DNA of 64,000 nucleotides from Eucommia ulmoides (taxonomy: Eukaryota; Streptophyta; Magnoliopsida; Garryales; Eucommiaceae), in the NCBI GenBank assembly GCA_016647705.1, contig CM028335.1, positions 8,776,818-8,840,817 of the forward strand. Direction: 5' to 3'. This document shows, in pieces, positions 23,282 through 34,266 of this stretch. The position numbers and the translations under genes are program-made. Under the pieces are notes generated by a model. The model was not told where the DNA came from. It was given only the letters and a program-made list of their open reading frames with translations, and made no database searches. The stretch's first letter is position 1. Each line of letters opens with the position of its first letter.

Positions 23282-24087
23282 AGTATTATGTATATAGTCT
23301 TTAGCCAACTAGGATAACCAAATCTTAATACTACTAGGGAAATCTAGTCACTTTCTATATGGATTCTTTGTATTTGTTTGTACAATAAACTTTTCTCATA
23401 TATCATTACAAATGCTCTATGTTCTCCTAATATTCTGCCTCACAATTTTCGCAACCTTAATTTTTTCAAGCTTCTGTGCATCACTGCCCACAACTCTCAA
23501 TTTCACCATTACAAACCGACACTGCATTCATTGGTACCATTAGCCTCATTTTGTAAATACGAGTTCAACGACATCAAAATAACCACAATTAGACACCGAA
23601 CGCGTCGTCATGCGCCACCGTTAGTGTCACTGCCGCTGTTACCTTCATTGAGGCCTACTGGATTATGTTTCGGTTTTCTGATCAAATTTCAATGGCAATG
23701 TATCTACCTATACATTAAGTATAACGCGGTAAAGTACAAATTTTCCCTATTTTAATTTCGCTTTTGTGGGAAAAAGGTGCTACAAGATTTGGAAATTTAA
23801 AAACAAGAACATTGACACATAAAAGCCAAAAAAAAACAAAAATCTAGAACGCGACTGACATCATTTGAACAGCTCAAAATATATCAATGTAATTCAATTT
23901 TGAGAAAAATAACAATGTATCCAAATTAAAGAAAAAATAACAGAATTATCTTAAAAAAAAATACTAAATTAAAGAAAAAATAACAGAATTTTCTTAAAAA
24001 AAATATACTAAATATTGAGGGAGAAGTCAAATAAAAATTGAAAACAAATTTCTTATTCGTATCATCATTTAAATAAAAACAAATGAA

Positions 24088-24916
24088 TCAAATTAAAATG
24101 ATTCCGAAGAAAAAAAATCTTGAACAATCTGAGTCCACATGACTCTCTTTGTATTTAATAAAATTGCATATTTTAAATCCCATGTAATAATCTTCCCATG
24201 CTGGAAAAATACTGATTTTGCCAGAATGAGAGTCATACCAAACCAAATTATCAAAAGTTTCAAGGACAAATTGATAATCTTGCCAAAATCCAAGAAATAT
24301 GTGAGGTTCTACACAATCTATAACTGCATGCAATTTGTCCAACACCCCTCTTCTTTCATTACTCATATATTCAATGGAGATATCTTTGAGATTTGTCACT
24401 GGAAAAGAGCGATGGATTCATTGGCCTATAAGGGCGGTAGCCGGCGGCGGTACCTCTAGAAACTCCTCCCCATATCAAATGCCAAAATATAAAGACCATC
24501 GTGGTGTCCAACTGATTCCTACCAATAATAAATACCCTCAACATACCTATTCAATGTAGATTGATTCATCATACTGATTGAAAAAAAAAAAAAATCAAAC
24601 CTAAAGTGTCTCCAAGAGTCACAACAGTGTTTGTACACCGAAAGAAAGGCATTGTCGCATAGTTGGTTGTGAATTTCCTTATCGTCCCAAAAGAATTGAA
24701 CTAAGACAACCTTATACAAAATACTAGACGAGTCTATTCCAAACCCAAAGTCAGAAGAGAGTAAATCCATATATGAGGTTACGTCATGATGTGGTGAGGA
24801 AGGGGGAAAGGCTTAAACTTAGTTGGATTCCAAAATACCAAGTGATAAAGTTATTGATAACACAGAATAAGTAGTTTAAGGGAACAATGACACTTACAGG
24901 AACACGAGATCATATT
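24088..24916 (-). pseudogene. SLF-like F-box pseudogene copy 1 (5'-truncated)
   Basis: Only the F-box-associated half of an S-locus F-box-like protein survives. The upstream part reads SSDFGFGIDSSSILYKVVLV and then DSWRHFRFDF. The downstream part reads LHAVIDCVEPHIFLGFWQ and then DNLVWYDSHSGKISIFPAW, ending GIILI plus stop. These align with SLF copies 2 and 3. The F-box and N-terminus are missing: homology stops near 24916, next to a 39-bp tandem duplication. Deletions after VEGIYYW shift the frame. It keeps the codon that copy 3 has turned into a stop (VIDCVEPHIF). Without an F-box it could not join an SCF ligase. Confidence 0.85.
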
Positions 24917-24957
24917 AAACGAACAATGACACTTACAGGAACACGAGATCATATTTC
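24882..24957. repeat. 39-bp tandem duplication at the broken 5' edge of SLF copy 1
   Basis: GAACAATGACACTTACAGGA with its following ACACGAGATCATATT occurs at 24882 and again at 24921. It lies exactly where SLF homology ends, so it probably marks the breakpoint that removed the F-box half. Confidence 0.9.
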
Positions 24958-25825
24958 AATTGTAAGTTATATATCGAACAATTATGATAGGTTAAAATGC
25001 AATATATCCCCATCAAAGATATTATAATTTCTCTAGATTTATCACCTAAATTTTTAATTTGTATATAAAAGAAAAATTCGGGTTCTTATTATATATTCTT
25101 TGATTTTTCGGTTTTTTTTTCCTTTAGAGAGAAACTTATTTTTCAATTGTTTTTATCATTTATGTTATATATTTTCAATTTTTTCCCCTATTTGTAGAGA
25201 GATTTGCTTTTTTATTTCTTATCAATTATGTTGAGAATACTTAATAATATTGACAATAATATCAAATACAAATTCTACCTCAAGTTAATTCGATAAATTT
25301 AATATATTTGATGTTAAACAAAAAACTAGAAAATTAGAATGACTAAAAAATAAAAAGAGCAAATTGTGGACAATTTTTTTTTGTAACGGGACGTTAATAT
25401 ATATTTGTGTTTCTTGTGATTCTTAAATAACCTTTCAAAGCTTTTCTACCTGACTATTGCATAATTTTGTTCGTCTGTTCATAGATGAATTCATGAATTA
25501 ACCCTATACCCTGGTTTAACATTTTGCTGCTTTAAGGTAATGCATTAACCCTACCCTGGTTTATCATTTTTGGAGCAATATATTTCAACAGAAATGCAAA
25601 AATTACACGATTTTATTTTAAATTGAATCTATGAAATATTGTTAACCTCTCAAAATATAAAGATTTAATTCAATTTAAGGAAATATAATATTAATGTGTC
25701 CAAATTAAAGAAAACATGCTAGAATTCTCTACAAATAAATATACTAAATACTGTGGGACAATTATTTATCATTTAAGTCAAATAAATCTTATTGATTTCA
25801 TCATCTAAATAAAAACAAAAGAATT
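24958..25825. other. AT-rich spacer between SLF copies 1 and 2
   Basis: No gene seen. Short stretches near 25250-25560 resemble 42690-43040 (for example GATAAATTTAAT, TTTAACATTTTG), so they may be part of the duplicated SLF neighbourhood. A 60-base local repeat (CCCTGGTTTA) lies near 25510 and 25553. Confidence 0.45.
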
Positions 25826-27088
25826 AGATTAAAATGGATTCTAGAGAAAAAAATTCTTGAACAACCTTAGTCCAATTATTGAATTTCCAATTCAAGTTTC
25901 CTCCATTGGCCGGAACAAGACTCTCTTTGTATTTAAAAACATTGCATATTTTAAATCCCTTGTAATGATCTTTCCACGCCTGAAGAATATTGATTTCACT
26001 AGAACGGGAGTTGTACCAAACCAAATTATCAGATGTTTCAAGGAGAAATGGATAATCTTTCTAAAATCCAAGAAATATACGAGCTTCTACATAATCTATA
26101 ACTGTATAAATTTTGGCCCAATACCCATCGTCTTTCATTACCCATATATTCAAAGGAGACATCTATGAGATTTGCCACTGGAAAAGAGCGATGGATTTAA
26201 TGCAAAAGGTGAGATAACCATCGCCTGTAGGGGCGGCAGTACCTCTCGAAACTCCTCACTCCCCATATCAAATGCCAAAATATAAAGACTATTATGGTGT
26301 CCAGCCGATGTCAACCAATAATAAACACCCTCAGCATAGGTATTCGATGTTGATTAGTTCATTCTATGGATTTAAGGAAAATCAAACCTAAAATGTCTCC
26401 AAGAATCATGATCGCGTGTGTACACTGAAACAAAGGCATCACCGCAGTGTATATTGTAAATTTCCCTCTCGTCCCAAAAAAAATGAACCAAGACAACCTT
26501 GTATAAATTACTCAATAGTTCCAACCCAAACCCGAAGTCAATAGCATGTAAATCCATATATGAGGTTAAATCATGATGAGGTGAGAGGGGAAGGATGGGC
26601 TTAAACTCTCTAGTCATTGGATTCCAAAATGCGAAGTTGTTTAAGCTACTGACAACACATAATAATCCATTTGTGGGACCAATGACACTAACTAGAACAC
26701 GAGGCATTTGTACGTACTTTTGCCAATAAAAAATGTCTGATCAGAGCAATGGACAATTGCATGTTTCGTGGGAATGTATTGAGTATCATAAATGAGTATA
26801 TCTATCTTATTTCTCTTGTCCTCATAGTGTTGACGAATGAAAGTATGACTATTGATTAGTGAGTTCCAGAATTTGCATACACACTTACATCGCAATAAGG
26901 ATTTCACAAGGGAGTATGACGAGAATCTCCTTTAATATGTCTTCTGGAAGATGAAAATTATTGTTTGTCCACTGTAGTCATTATGAAAAAATTAAAAATT
27001 AATAATATAAATATTAAAAAATACCAAACAAATTATGTTGAGGATTTGAAGAGCATACTTCTTCTTCTAAAAGAACATTGCTCGACAT
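25826..27088 (-). pseudogene. SLF-like F-box pseudogene copy 2
   Basis: A two-exon S-locus F-box-like gene. Exon 1 (27059-27088) encodes MSSNVLLEEE and ends at a GTATGC donor. The intron ends CTACAG, and exon 2 starts at 26971 with WTNNNFHLPEDILKEIL, the F-box. It then runs through KSLLRCKCVCKFWNSLI, the associated domain (AFWNPMTREFKP, DSWRHFRFDFP) and a C-terminus at 25826. Breaks: an extra base near 26915 in the F-box, a frame change near 26710 with loss of residues, and two in-frame TAA codons just after FDFP near 26370. The splice sites remain intact, unlike copy 3. It is a pseudogene by these lesions; in life it would have been a pollen S-determinant candidate. Confidence 0.88.
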
Positions 27089-27615
27089 CTTTGCTATGTA
27101 CCTAATCTATTTATCACTTTCGTGAGACTGTGTATTATATGAGACTCGTGTAGAATATAATATAATAGGCAAATCATTTGAAAATCGTGCATACTAATCA
27201 CAAATAGAACACATGGGATACTTGAATAAATAATATAAAGCACAAATATATTTTATTCACTTTATTTTTTTATTTAATTAAACAGATAGTGTTGTAGTTT
27301 TTTATAATATTTTTCATTAAATACATAAAACCGCAATAAGATTCTACACCAAATTAGAAAGTTAATGTGTATTAATAATGAGTGTATTTAAATATTTTGA
27401 TTAAAAAAAAATTAAATTTTTATAATTATTTATATGATTTTAAATAAAATTGTCTCTATATAATAAGGAGCAATGGATGGAATAATTGAACAAATATCTC
27501 TATTTTTATTATGTGAGTTTACACTCGGCTAATAAACACTACTAGAATTTGCTGACATCATAATTTTTTTTTGACAAAATTAACCTGGTAACTTTAAAAC
27601 ACCATATTTTTTTTT
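27089..27615 (-). repeat. Promoter-side duplication unit of SLF copy 2
   Basis: The 5' flank matches that of copy 3 (45887-46450) over about half a kilobase: GAGACTC, TTAATTAAACAGATAGTG, GGATTCTACAC/AGATTCTACAC, GGAGCAATGGATGGAATAAT, GAGTTTACAC, ACAAAATTAACCT. A shorter piece recurs at 40850-41060. This shows that the genes were duplicated with their promoters. Confidence 0.75.
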
Positions 27616-28854
27616 ACTTTTTATTTTTTATTTCTAATTTTACTTTTTGTTTTATTTTTCATTTTTATTCTCTTTCTTATTCTCTTATTTTGTATGTATA
27701 TATGTGTATGTGTATACATATATATTGCTCTTGTTCCCTATTTTTATTTCATTTTTTTTTTAATTTGTCTTATATTTATTTATAGAGAATAAAAAATTGA
27801 AAAAAAACTAAACACAATTAATTGCAATTAATTGACCAAATAAGTCAAATAATATTAGTAGAACCGGATGAATTTCAATTGCAGTTAGGTAACACTATTG
27901 TTTTTTTATATGTTATAATTAAAAAATAAATAAATAATTGATGATAATAATCCCAACCAAATGTACGAAAGTATAAAAATAAATTTTATAACTATTATGA
28001 GTGTAAAAAAATAATTTTTTCTAACTATAAAAAATATCAAATTAACATAAATTTTGTTCTAAATAGCGTAAAATATCATCTATTATTTGCAACCTGTATT
28101 TTAAAACTAATTAAAAATTTCTTATTAAATATCCCTATTTACATATGTGGTTATATATATATTTTTAATTATTTTTATATTTTATATTTCCATTAAATAG
28201 TTTTTTTACACCAAGTAGTATTACTTTTAAGTATACAATACAAAAATGAGTAGATTAAATTTGAAAATTCTTAAAGCGTAATTTGTAAATCTACTTTATG
28301 TATAAAATTATTGTACAAAAAAGTTGTCTATGTTTACATATATATTATTACTATAATGTATAGAAATAGGTGAAAAATTGATCTTTAGTTTTCACAAATT
28401 TTGAGGACAAATATGTAATTTTACATATGCAAAAAAATAGTAAAGCGAACCTTATTTTATATAATATGTATAGATATAGATTATAAGTATGTTTTCACTT
28501 TTGGTAGTTTGAATTTTGTTTTGAATGTTTCATTTTTGAATTTTAAATTTACGTAGATGATAATATATGAGTGTTTTTTTTTTTTTTTGGCAATTTTGTT
28601 GAAATATATATTTTTTAATTTATATTTAGTTGAATTGTTAGTAATAATTGGAGTTATAAATTTTTATTCGAGTTGATAATATTAAGTGAAATATAGAAAT
28701 TCAATAGAACACGTTTATTGATATTTGTTAATTTTATAATAATTAATTTCTTTATAAATATAATTTTGTATGAAAAAATTCTATTTTTTTTTTAAATTTT
28801 AATACATTTTTTTTTAATAAAAGTTTAATTTTGATTTTTTGTGGAATTATATGT

Positions 28855-28990
28855 CTTCACAAAACTCTTATATTGTGTTATTAAATTTAGTTTTCTAGTT
28901 TTAAGTAAATGGGTATAAACAAGAAAATATGTCAATTTCATAATAAAAATGAGAAAATATGGCCAATAAAATATGATTTCTCCAAATGCA
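28855..28990 (+). repeat. Direct repeat copy A upstream of the S-RNase gene
   Basis: CTTCACAAAACTCTTATATT, then TAGTTTTCTAGTTTTAAGTA, then CAATTTCATAATAAAAA. It pairs with 31184-31290 at high identity. Confidence 0.85.
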
Positions 28991-29104
28991 TGCAAATTGG
29001 TAAGTGGGTTGAATTTACCACCTACTTATAACATGAGACATGAGAAGTAGTGCATAATAAAAACAACATAAACAATTGAGTAAATGCAAGGAAGTAGTTC
29101 CAGG

Positions 29105-29260
29105 TCATGCATCAAATCCCATATATAGCTTGTCATAGGTCGATATATGCATGCAATTTATGTAATGAAATTGATAGGTTTGAACTTTGACGCCTATGAC
29201 ATTTTGTTTTGGCCTTTTGATCAAATTTTAATCTATATATTAACTATACCGTGCTACCCT
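29105..29260 (+). repeat. RY-motif block, copy 1
   Basis: A block with CATGCATCAAATCCCATATA, then TATGCATGCAATTTATG, then GACATTTTGTTTTGG and TTTTGATCAAATTTTAAT. Related blocks lie near 29650, 31355, 43615 and 44010. CATGCATG-type words are RY elements, a plant seed-type cis motif, though here they may simply be part of a repeat. Confidence 0.65.
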
Positions 29261-29649
29261 GTTTTATTTTAGCTATTATTGGTAAAAGGTATTATTGGAG
29301 TTTAAAACCGGGTATTACATTTTTGCCGTTACCTTTCCATAAGTTCATTTTTAAAAGCAAACAATGTTTTAAGAACCCACAAGATAAAACATTGTTCATG
29401 AGTATTATTTTGAAAAAAAATGGTACCAATTCCTTTTAAAAAACTTTAATAACAAAATTACCCATGTGCTTGTTTATTATTATTATTTTTTTTATTTTAT
29501 TTTATTTTTATTTATTTATTTATTATTATTTTTTTTTTTTGATGTTTGGGATCTCAATGACAGATAATGCATAATATTAGTATTTCTTCACCTTAACAAT
29601 TACATGGATAAAAATAACATAAAAAAAGAAAAAGGCAGAAGATCAACTT

Positions 29650-29785
29650 GACGTCATGCATCAAAACCATTTATAGTTAACCCTAGGTTTGCATATGCAT
29701 GCAGGCATGCAATTTAAGGAGTGAAAATGATAGTTTGAATTCGAGGCCTCTCGGGTTTTGCTTTGGTCTATATATTAACATTTAC
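29650..29785 (+). repeat. RY-motif block, copy 2
   Basis: ATGCATCAAAACCATTTATA, then CATATGCATGCAGGCATGCA, then GTTTGAATTCGAGGCCTCTC. The end matches the block at 31355. Confidence 0.65.
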
Positions 29786-30666
29786 GTGTTAAAAAGCAAT
29801 TTCACTTTGTTTAACTTAGCTATTAGGTTGGTAATTTAAGAGGAAATTTCATTTGAGTAAAAAATTTTACAAATTCTGTTTAACAAATGTTATATTATGA
29901 AAAGAAATTTATGAAATCCTTTATTAATGAAATAAAAGAATAAAAGCGATTTGTAAATCCTTTCAAAACACATATTATTTCTTAGTCCTTTTAAGAGAGA
30001 ATTTTTCATTTTTTCAATTTCTCATCATTTCATTTTAATCCTATTTTTTATTTTGTAATTGAATGTGTTTCAAAATTATCTCTTCTCTTTCTAAATTATA
30101 TAATAAAATTAAAATTTTAAAATAGGTATAAAAATCATATTATTAAAATAGTTATGTGTAATTAAAGTTGTATTATTAAAATTATATTTGTAAAATAAGT
30201 ATACAAATTATATTATTAAATTATTAAATAAAAATTATATTACATATTTTTTATTATTAAAATTTAATAGATTTTAAAATTTCATGAATAAATACTTATC
30301 TATCAAAACAAATAAATTATGAAATTACAAAATCTAATTCTTCATTTAAAAAAGTTAGCCAGAGAAAAAAATTATAAATAATGAAATTTTAAAATTCCAT
30401 CATTTACAAGTTCCATGAATTTATCAAATTAATTCCTTCCTCAAACACAATTTTATAGTGGCAAAAAGGTGCTAGAATTTAAAATCAAGTCTTATATTTT
30501 TTTTTATAAAATATAATATTTCATCAAAACAACCTCTCGTATGTCAATTTCATAATAAACACCTATTGAAAAAAAACCCAATTATTTTTTCTACAGCTGA
30601 GATTGAAAATAGAAATGATCCCTCTGCATAATATATAATGTTAGAATAATTGAAAGACGGAATAAA

Positions 30667-30786
30667 GAACATGAAACAATCATATTGATATCAAGGAAAG
30701 GTGTAACCATGGAGATACATATTAGAGAACATGGAACAATCATATTGATATCAAGGAAAGGTACAACCATGGAGATACATATTAGA
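30667..30786 (+). repeat. Tandem pair of 60-bp units
   Basis: Unit two at 30727 repeats unit one at 30667 with three or so substitutions: GAACATG(A/G)AACAATCATA, ending GAGATACATATTAGA. The sequence just after it (TTTAATGGGCCAAGCTC, then ATCCCTCTCAAACTCAGG) looks like the 3' edge of a copia-type LTR. Confidence 0.85.
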
Positions 30787-31183
30787 GACTAGGAAAATCC
30801 TAAAATTAGGGTTTAATTTAATGGGCCAAGCTCATATACATATATTAATATCCCTCTCAAACTCAGGGTAGTTTAGAAACCAGAGTGTGAAAGCGTTCTG
30901 GTGGATGAGTATTGGTGAAACCAGAGTGTGAAAACGTACGGACTAGGCCGGGTCCTGAAGTTGGAGTTCGACTAAGTTTAAAATCTAGTGATTTTTTATT
31001 GAAAACTAAAGATTAGCAAAAATTATTTTTCTACATATATATACAAAGCCGGAATAGTTTTGGAGTGATTTGTTTTATTTTTATTTTTGACATGACTTTA
31101 ATTTAGGTAATTGTTTTTTTAAACTAGCCCTAAAAACATCCTTATATTATTTATCTTTTCATATAAAATTTAATAATATTTCT

Positions 31184-31430
31184 TCACAAAACTCTTATAT
31201 TGTGTTATTAAATTTAGTTATCTAGTTTTAAGTAAATAGAAATAAACAAGAAAATAGGTCAATTTCATAATAAAAACGAGAAATTATTAGAATTAATTGG
31301 TAAGTGGGTGACCCTCTGTCCATACCCTCTTGGGCCTCTATGCCCTCTCTACCCATATATAGCTTGGCCTAGATATGTGCATGCAATTTATGCAATGAAA
31401 TTGACAGGTTTGAATTCGAGGCCTCTCGGG
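31184..31430 (+). repeat. Direct repeat copy B plus RY-motif block, copy 3
   Basis: The first part (31184-31290) repeats 28855-28990. From 31355 it repeats the RY block (CCATATATAGCTTGGCC, then ATGTGCATGCAATTTATGCA, then GAATTCGAGGCCTCTCGGG). The two blocks keep the same order as at 28.9-29.3 kb, so a segment of several hundred bases was duplicated just upstream of the RNase gene. Confidence 0.8.
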
Positions 31431-31439
31431 TGACCCTCT

Positions 31440-32139
31440 ACCCATTACTAATAATTTACCGAAATCCCCCCCAAATCCATGGTATATTGTGAAAAGACCC
31501 CTCTATATATGACAAGCATTTCCTCTCCGATTCTCATTCTATCGTTCGCTCTCAGAACCCTAAACCCTGAACTCTCCTCACACTCTCATCTACTTCATTT
31601 CCCAGATTGCAATGGCCAAAGAGCAATCGTTGCACGCCGACGCAATCTGATCGGATTTTCATCCAGCCGACGCTGCTCCTGCTCTGATTTCATCTTGCCA
31701 AATGCCATCTGTACGTAAGTACTTTTGATTGAGTATTTTTTCTTAATCTCTTCAATTTTGCCTCTGATTTTTCCGCCGGTGAGTTTACAGCCCTAGCTGC
31801 TCACCTAAACCCTAAAAAAAATCGAAAAAAGAAACAACCGATACTGACCCGAAATGCGCCCGAACCCGTTCGAGTGTTCGGGTAAACTCAGTCGGGTTCG
31901 GGCGGATTTTGACCCAATGTTATTTTTCGGTATCGGCCCGTGCAGAACCGATACCCGTATATGCATGCTTAAATAGAAAGTGTATTGACTTGCGCATAAC
32001 CTGAGACATGAGAGTTCAAGCACCTCTCTACCATGAAAGTAGATAGATAAAAACATCTTAAACAACTGAAAATGGCAAAAATTAGCGAGTGATAAATTAA
32101 GTTTTAATAATGATAATCAAATGTGAGTTCTTCCCCCCC
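31440..32139. other. Upstream region of the S-RNase gene
   Basis: 31479-31720 is more GC-rich and contains CCCTAAACCCTGAACTCTCC and an ATGGCC start that closes after 13 codons; it resembles a 5' exon fragment of an unknown gene. 31840-31965 carries a CCCGAAC/GTTCGGG-rich stretch with internal inverted words. Neither is a supported gene. Confidence 0.35.
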
Positions 32140-32148
32140 TATAAATAG
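32140..32148 (+). promoter_or_regulatory. TATA box of the S-RNase-like gene
   Basis: TATAAATAG lies 45 bases before the start codon, leaving a very short leader of about 15-25 bases if transcription starts 25-35 bases downstream. It is an excellent match to the plant TATA consensus and fits a strongly expressed secreted protein gene. Confidence 0.75.
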
Positions 32149-32192
32149 AGCTTTTTCTTCTTCTTGCTCCTTGCAAAGAACACACTCTCAAA

Positions 32193-33204
32193 ATGACTTC
32201 TCTGTTCTTCTTCTTCTTGCTCCTTGCATCCTTGCTTCAAGTTGTGTTGTATGCTATGATGTCCCAATATTGTCCAATACCTCTGACTCCACCATTGCCA
32301 CCTAACCAATACGACCATTTTCAACTTGTCAAAACATGGATTCCTGCTTTCTGTCATCTGAATCAATGCGAAAGAACTTTTGCTCTCATTGCTAATTTCA
32401 CTACGCACGGCATGTGGCCGGCAAATTCTCGAGGCATAACTGTCAGTTGCCCCGGAATGCATCATAAAATAGGAGATTTTTCTAAGTTGGTAAGTGATAT
32501 TATGATTTTTCTCAATTTTTCTCTAAGTTGGTAAGTGATATTCCCCTGTTCTTCTTCTTCCTCCTCCTCCTTGCTTCCATGCTTTCACGAATATACTTTT
32601 TATGGATGAATTTCCAACAATTGATGAATATGTGGAATTTGTGGTTGAAAATTGTTGAAATAAAGATGCAATACAAGGATAAAAATGTAGTTTTATCAAT
32701 ATATATCTCTTCAAATATTTTGTAATATTGTTTTCTTCTCTCTCTTGAAATGCACAGCGTTCGGAGAAAACTTTGACTGGCCTTCTTGAGAAAGCTTGGC
32801 CATCGATTAAAGCTAATTATAAGACGAAGGATTTCTGGTACCACGAATGGGAGAAACATGGGATTTGTTCGGCTCAGAAGCTGGACTGCGTAACCTATTT
32901 TCAAACGGTGCTCTACCAAACAAACAAGCGGGATTTGCTGGATATATTGACGAGAGCCCATATTACGCCGCGGAATGACGTGGCTTATCGGAAGGTAGAT
33001 ATTCAGGCCGCCATCCAACGAGTGACTGGGATGGATGTATATGTCTCATGTAAAGACTTCGAACCCCCGAACGCTACGTATGTTGTCTTGTACGAGATTT
33101 ACTTGTGCATTGATTTCACCGGAATCAATGACATATCCTGTCCGTCAGCGGCGACTTCCGACAGAGGTTGCGGAGGGAAAGCTATCATCTTCCTTCCCTC
33201 CTAG
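32193..33204 (+). CDS. S-RNase-like class T2 ribonuclease, two exons, 247 aa
   Basis: Exon 1 is 32193-32489 and exon 2 is 32758-33204, with a 268-base phase-0 GT-AG intron. Residues 1-21 are a signal peptide. Conserved region CAS I reads NFTTHGMWP (His72) and CAS II reads FWYHEWEKHGIC (His128, Glu129, Lys132, His133), so every residue needed for T2 catalysis is present. Ten cysteines follow the signal peptide, and N-glycosylation sites occur at Asn68 and in PPNATY. FQLVKTWIPAFC is the C1-type region, with an Ile between Trp and Pro. The single intron between the two active-site motifs, in the hypervariable zone, is the S-RNase arrangement of Solanaceae, Plantaginaceae and Maleae; Prunus has two introns. 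Product: a secreted endoribonuclease, by inference the pistil S-determinant. It could also be a non-S paralogue; flanking SLF relics favour an S-locus origin. No defect is visible. Confidence 0.88.
32490..32757 (+). other. S-RNase intron with duplicated donor site
   Basis: The true donor context TCTAAGTTGGTAAGTGATAT at 32481 is repeated 41 bases downstream at 32522. It is followed by CTGTTCTTCTTCTTCCTCC, then TCCTTGCTTCCA, which resembles the signal-peptide coding start of exon 1. Use of the second donor would add 41 bases and shift the frame. The acceptor is TGCACAG. Confidence 0.75.
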
Positions 33205-34266
33205 TTAATTAGCAATTAATAATTATATATATGCGCTAGTGTGTACTAAATTATGAAGAAAATATAATATATGTTAATATGTTGTTCTCTGTTCTTATGT
33301 GCATGTCTCTCTCTCTCTCTCTCTCCATGAGCTGATATCCAAGCCGTGCCGCCACTGCTGGCACGTGGTATTTCAGTCTAAATATTTTTTTGCCAAGTCG
33401 ATTTTAATGAATTTTAAAAAAATATCCAAGTTAAAATGAAAAGTCTCAAGGTTCAAGAATCAATTTTAGCTCTCAAATTGCAATTGAAAATTTTAAGGGT
33501 TAAATTAAAATTTTAAGATAATAAATTAAAACTACTAGATTTGAAATTAATGTTTTAAAAGTCCAGTGAACAATATCAAATTTAGGATTTTGAATCATAA
33601 TTGGGCCCTTTTGAATGCCAACTGAAATTTTCGTTACAATTGAAGTTTTTTTTTGGATTAAATTAAAATTTTAAAAATTGATTTTGGCGTTGAGGTTCAA
33701 AATTAACCTTTAAATAGTTTAATTAATATCATACCAAATTCAACCGAAGTTCTACAATAACCTTTAGATTTCAAGTAGACTAATTGGAACAATTCTTCAA
33801 CTTCGAAAGTATAGGAACATAATTAGAATTTCTAACAATAAAAGGGCCAATTGAGGCTCCAATAAATTAAAGTCTTCAAGAATAAAATCAATTTTAGAAA
33901 CAATTGAATCGATCTCCAATTGAGATTCAAAAAGTCAATGAAAATTCTAGTGCTAAAATTGAAATTTTGCCAAAAAAATTGACTTTTGATTTAGTTTGAT
34001 CAAATTGGACCAAAAAATCAAAGGGTTTCACTCTCAAATGGGTAAAGGTAATTTTTTTTTTGGGTACATGGTAAAGTTATTTTCAAAAACAAATGTTTTA
34101 TTAGCAAAATAAAAAAAATATAATCTTTTTTTCCTCGTATTCCTTCGGTTATTTGGCTTATTTTTAAAGTCCCGAAAATATGTAGGCAATGTAGGCTCAT
34201 TTTGTTGAATCTCTTTTATTGTTATTATCGTTATTATACTGTTACCTTATTATATAGTTGTTATTG
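33205..34266. other. 3' flank of the S-RNase gene, AT-rich
   Basis: The first 100 bases are probable 3' untranslated sequence (AATAATTATAT, AAAATATAATATATG). A CT microsatellite lies at 33305-33326. The remaining kilobase is A/T-rich with TTAAAATT-type words; nothing coding. Confidence 0.5.

Larger units (their letters stand above)
21367..24085. other. AT-rich intergenic DNA with microsatellites and repeat fragments
   Basis: No gene is supported. Near 22290-22760 there are A/T-rich inverted words typical of MITE debris. Microsatellites lie at about 23047-23116 (GA with short AT) and 23241-23279 (AT). From about 23650 to 24085 the DNA resembles the 3' flank of the SLF copy at 44.5 kb (for example GATCAAATTTCAA, GCAATGTATCTACCTAT), showing that the SLF duplication unit extends beyond the gene. 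Confidence 0.55.
27616..31439. other. AT-rich region 5' of the S-RNase gene with repeated blocks
   Basis: No coding region is supported over 3.8 kb. It contains two copies of a block beginning CTTCACAAAACTCTTATATT (28858 and 31184), three copies of an RY-motif block (about 29105, 29650 and 31355), and a 60-bp tandem pair at 30667. Composition is about four fifths A+T. Confidence 0.6.

Noticed and set aside
23378-23755. 125-codon plus-strand frame upstream of SLF copy 1
   Set aside because: It overlaps the repeated SLF 3' flank and has no recognisable domain; antisense-side chance frame.
32139-33018. Minus-strand frames of 108 and 168 codons across the S-RNase gene
   Set aside because: They are antisense to confirmed RNase exons and cross the intron without sense.
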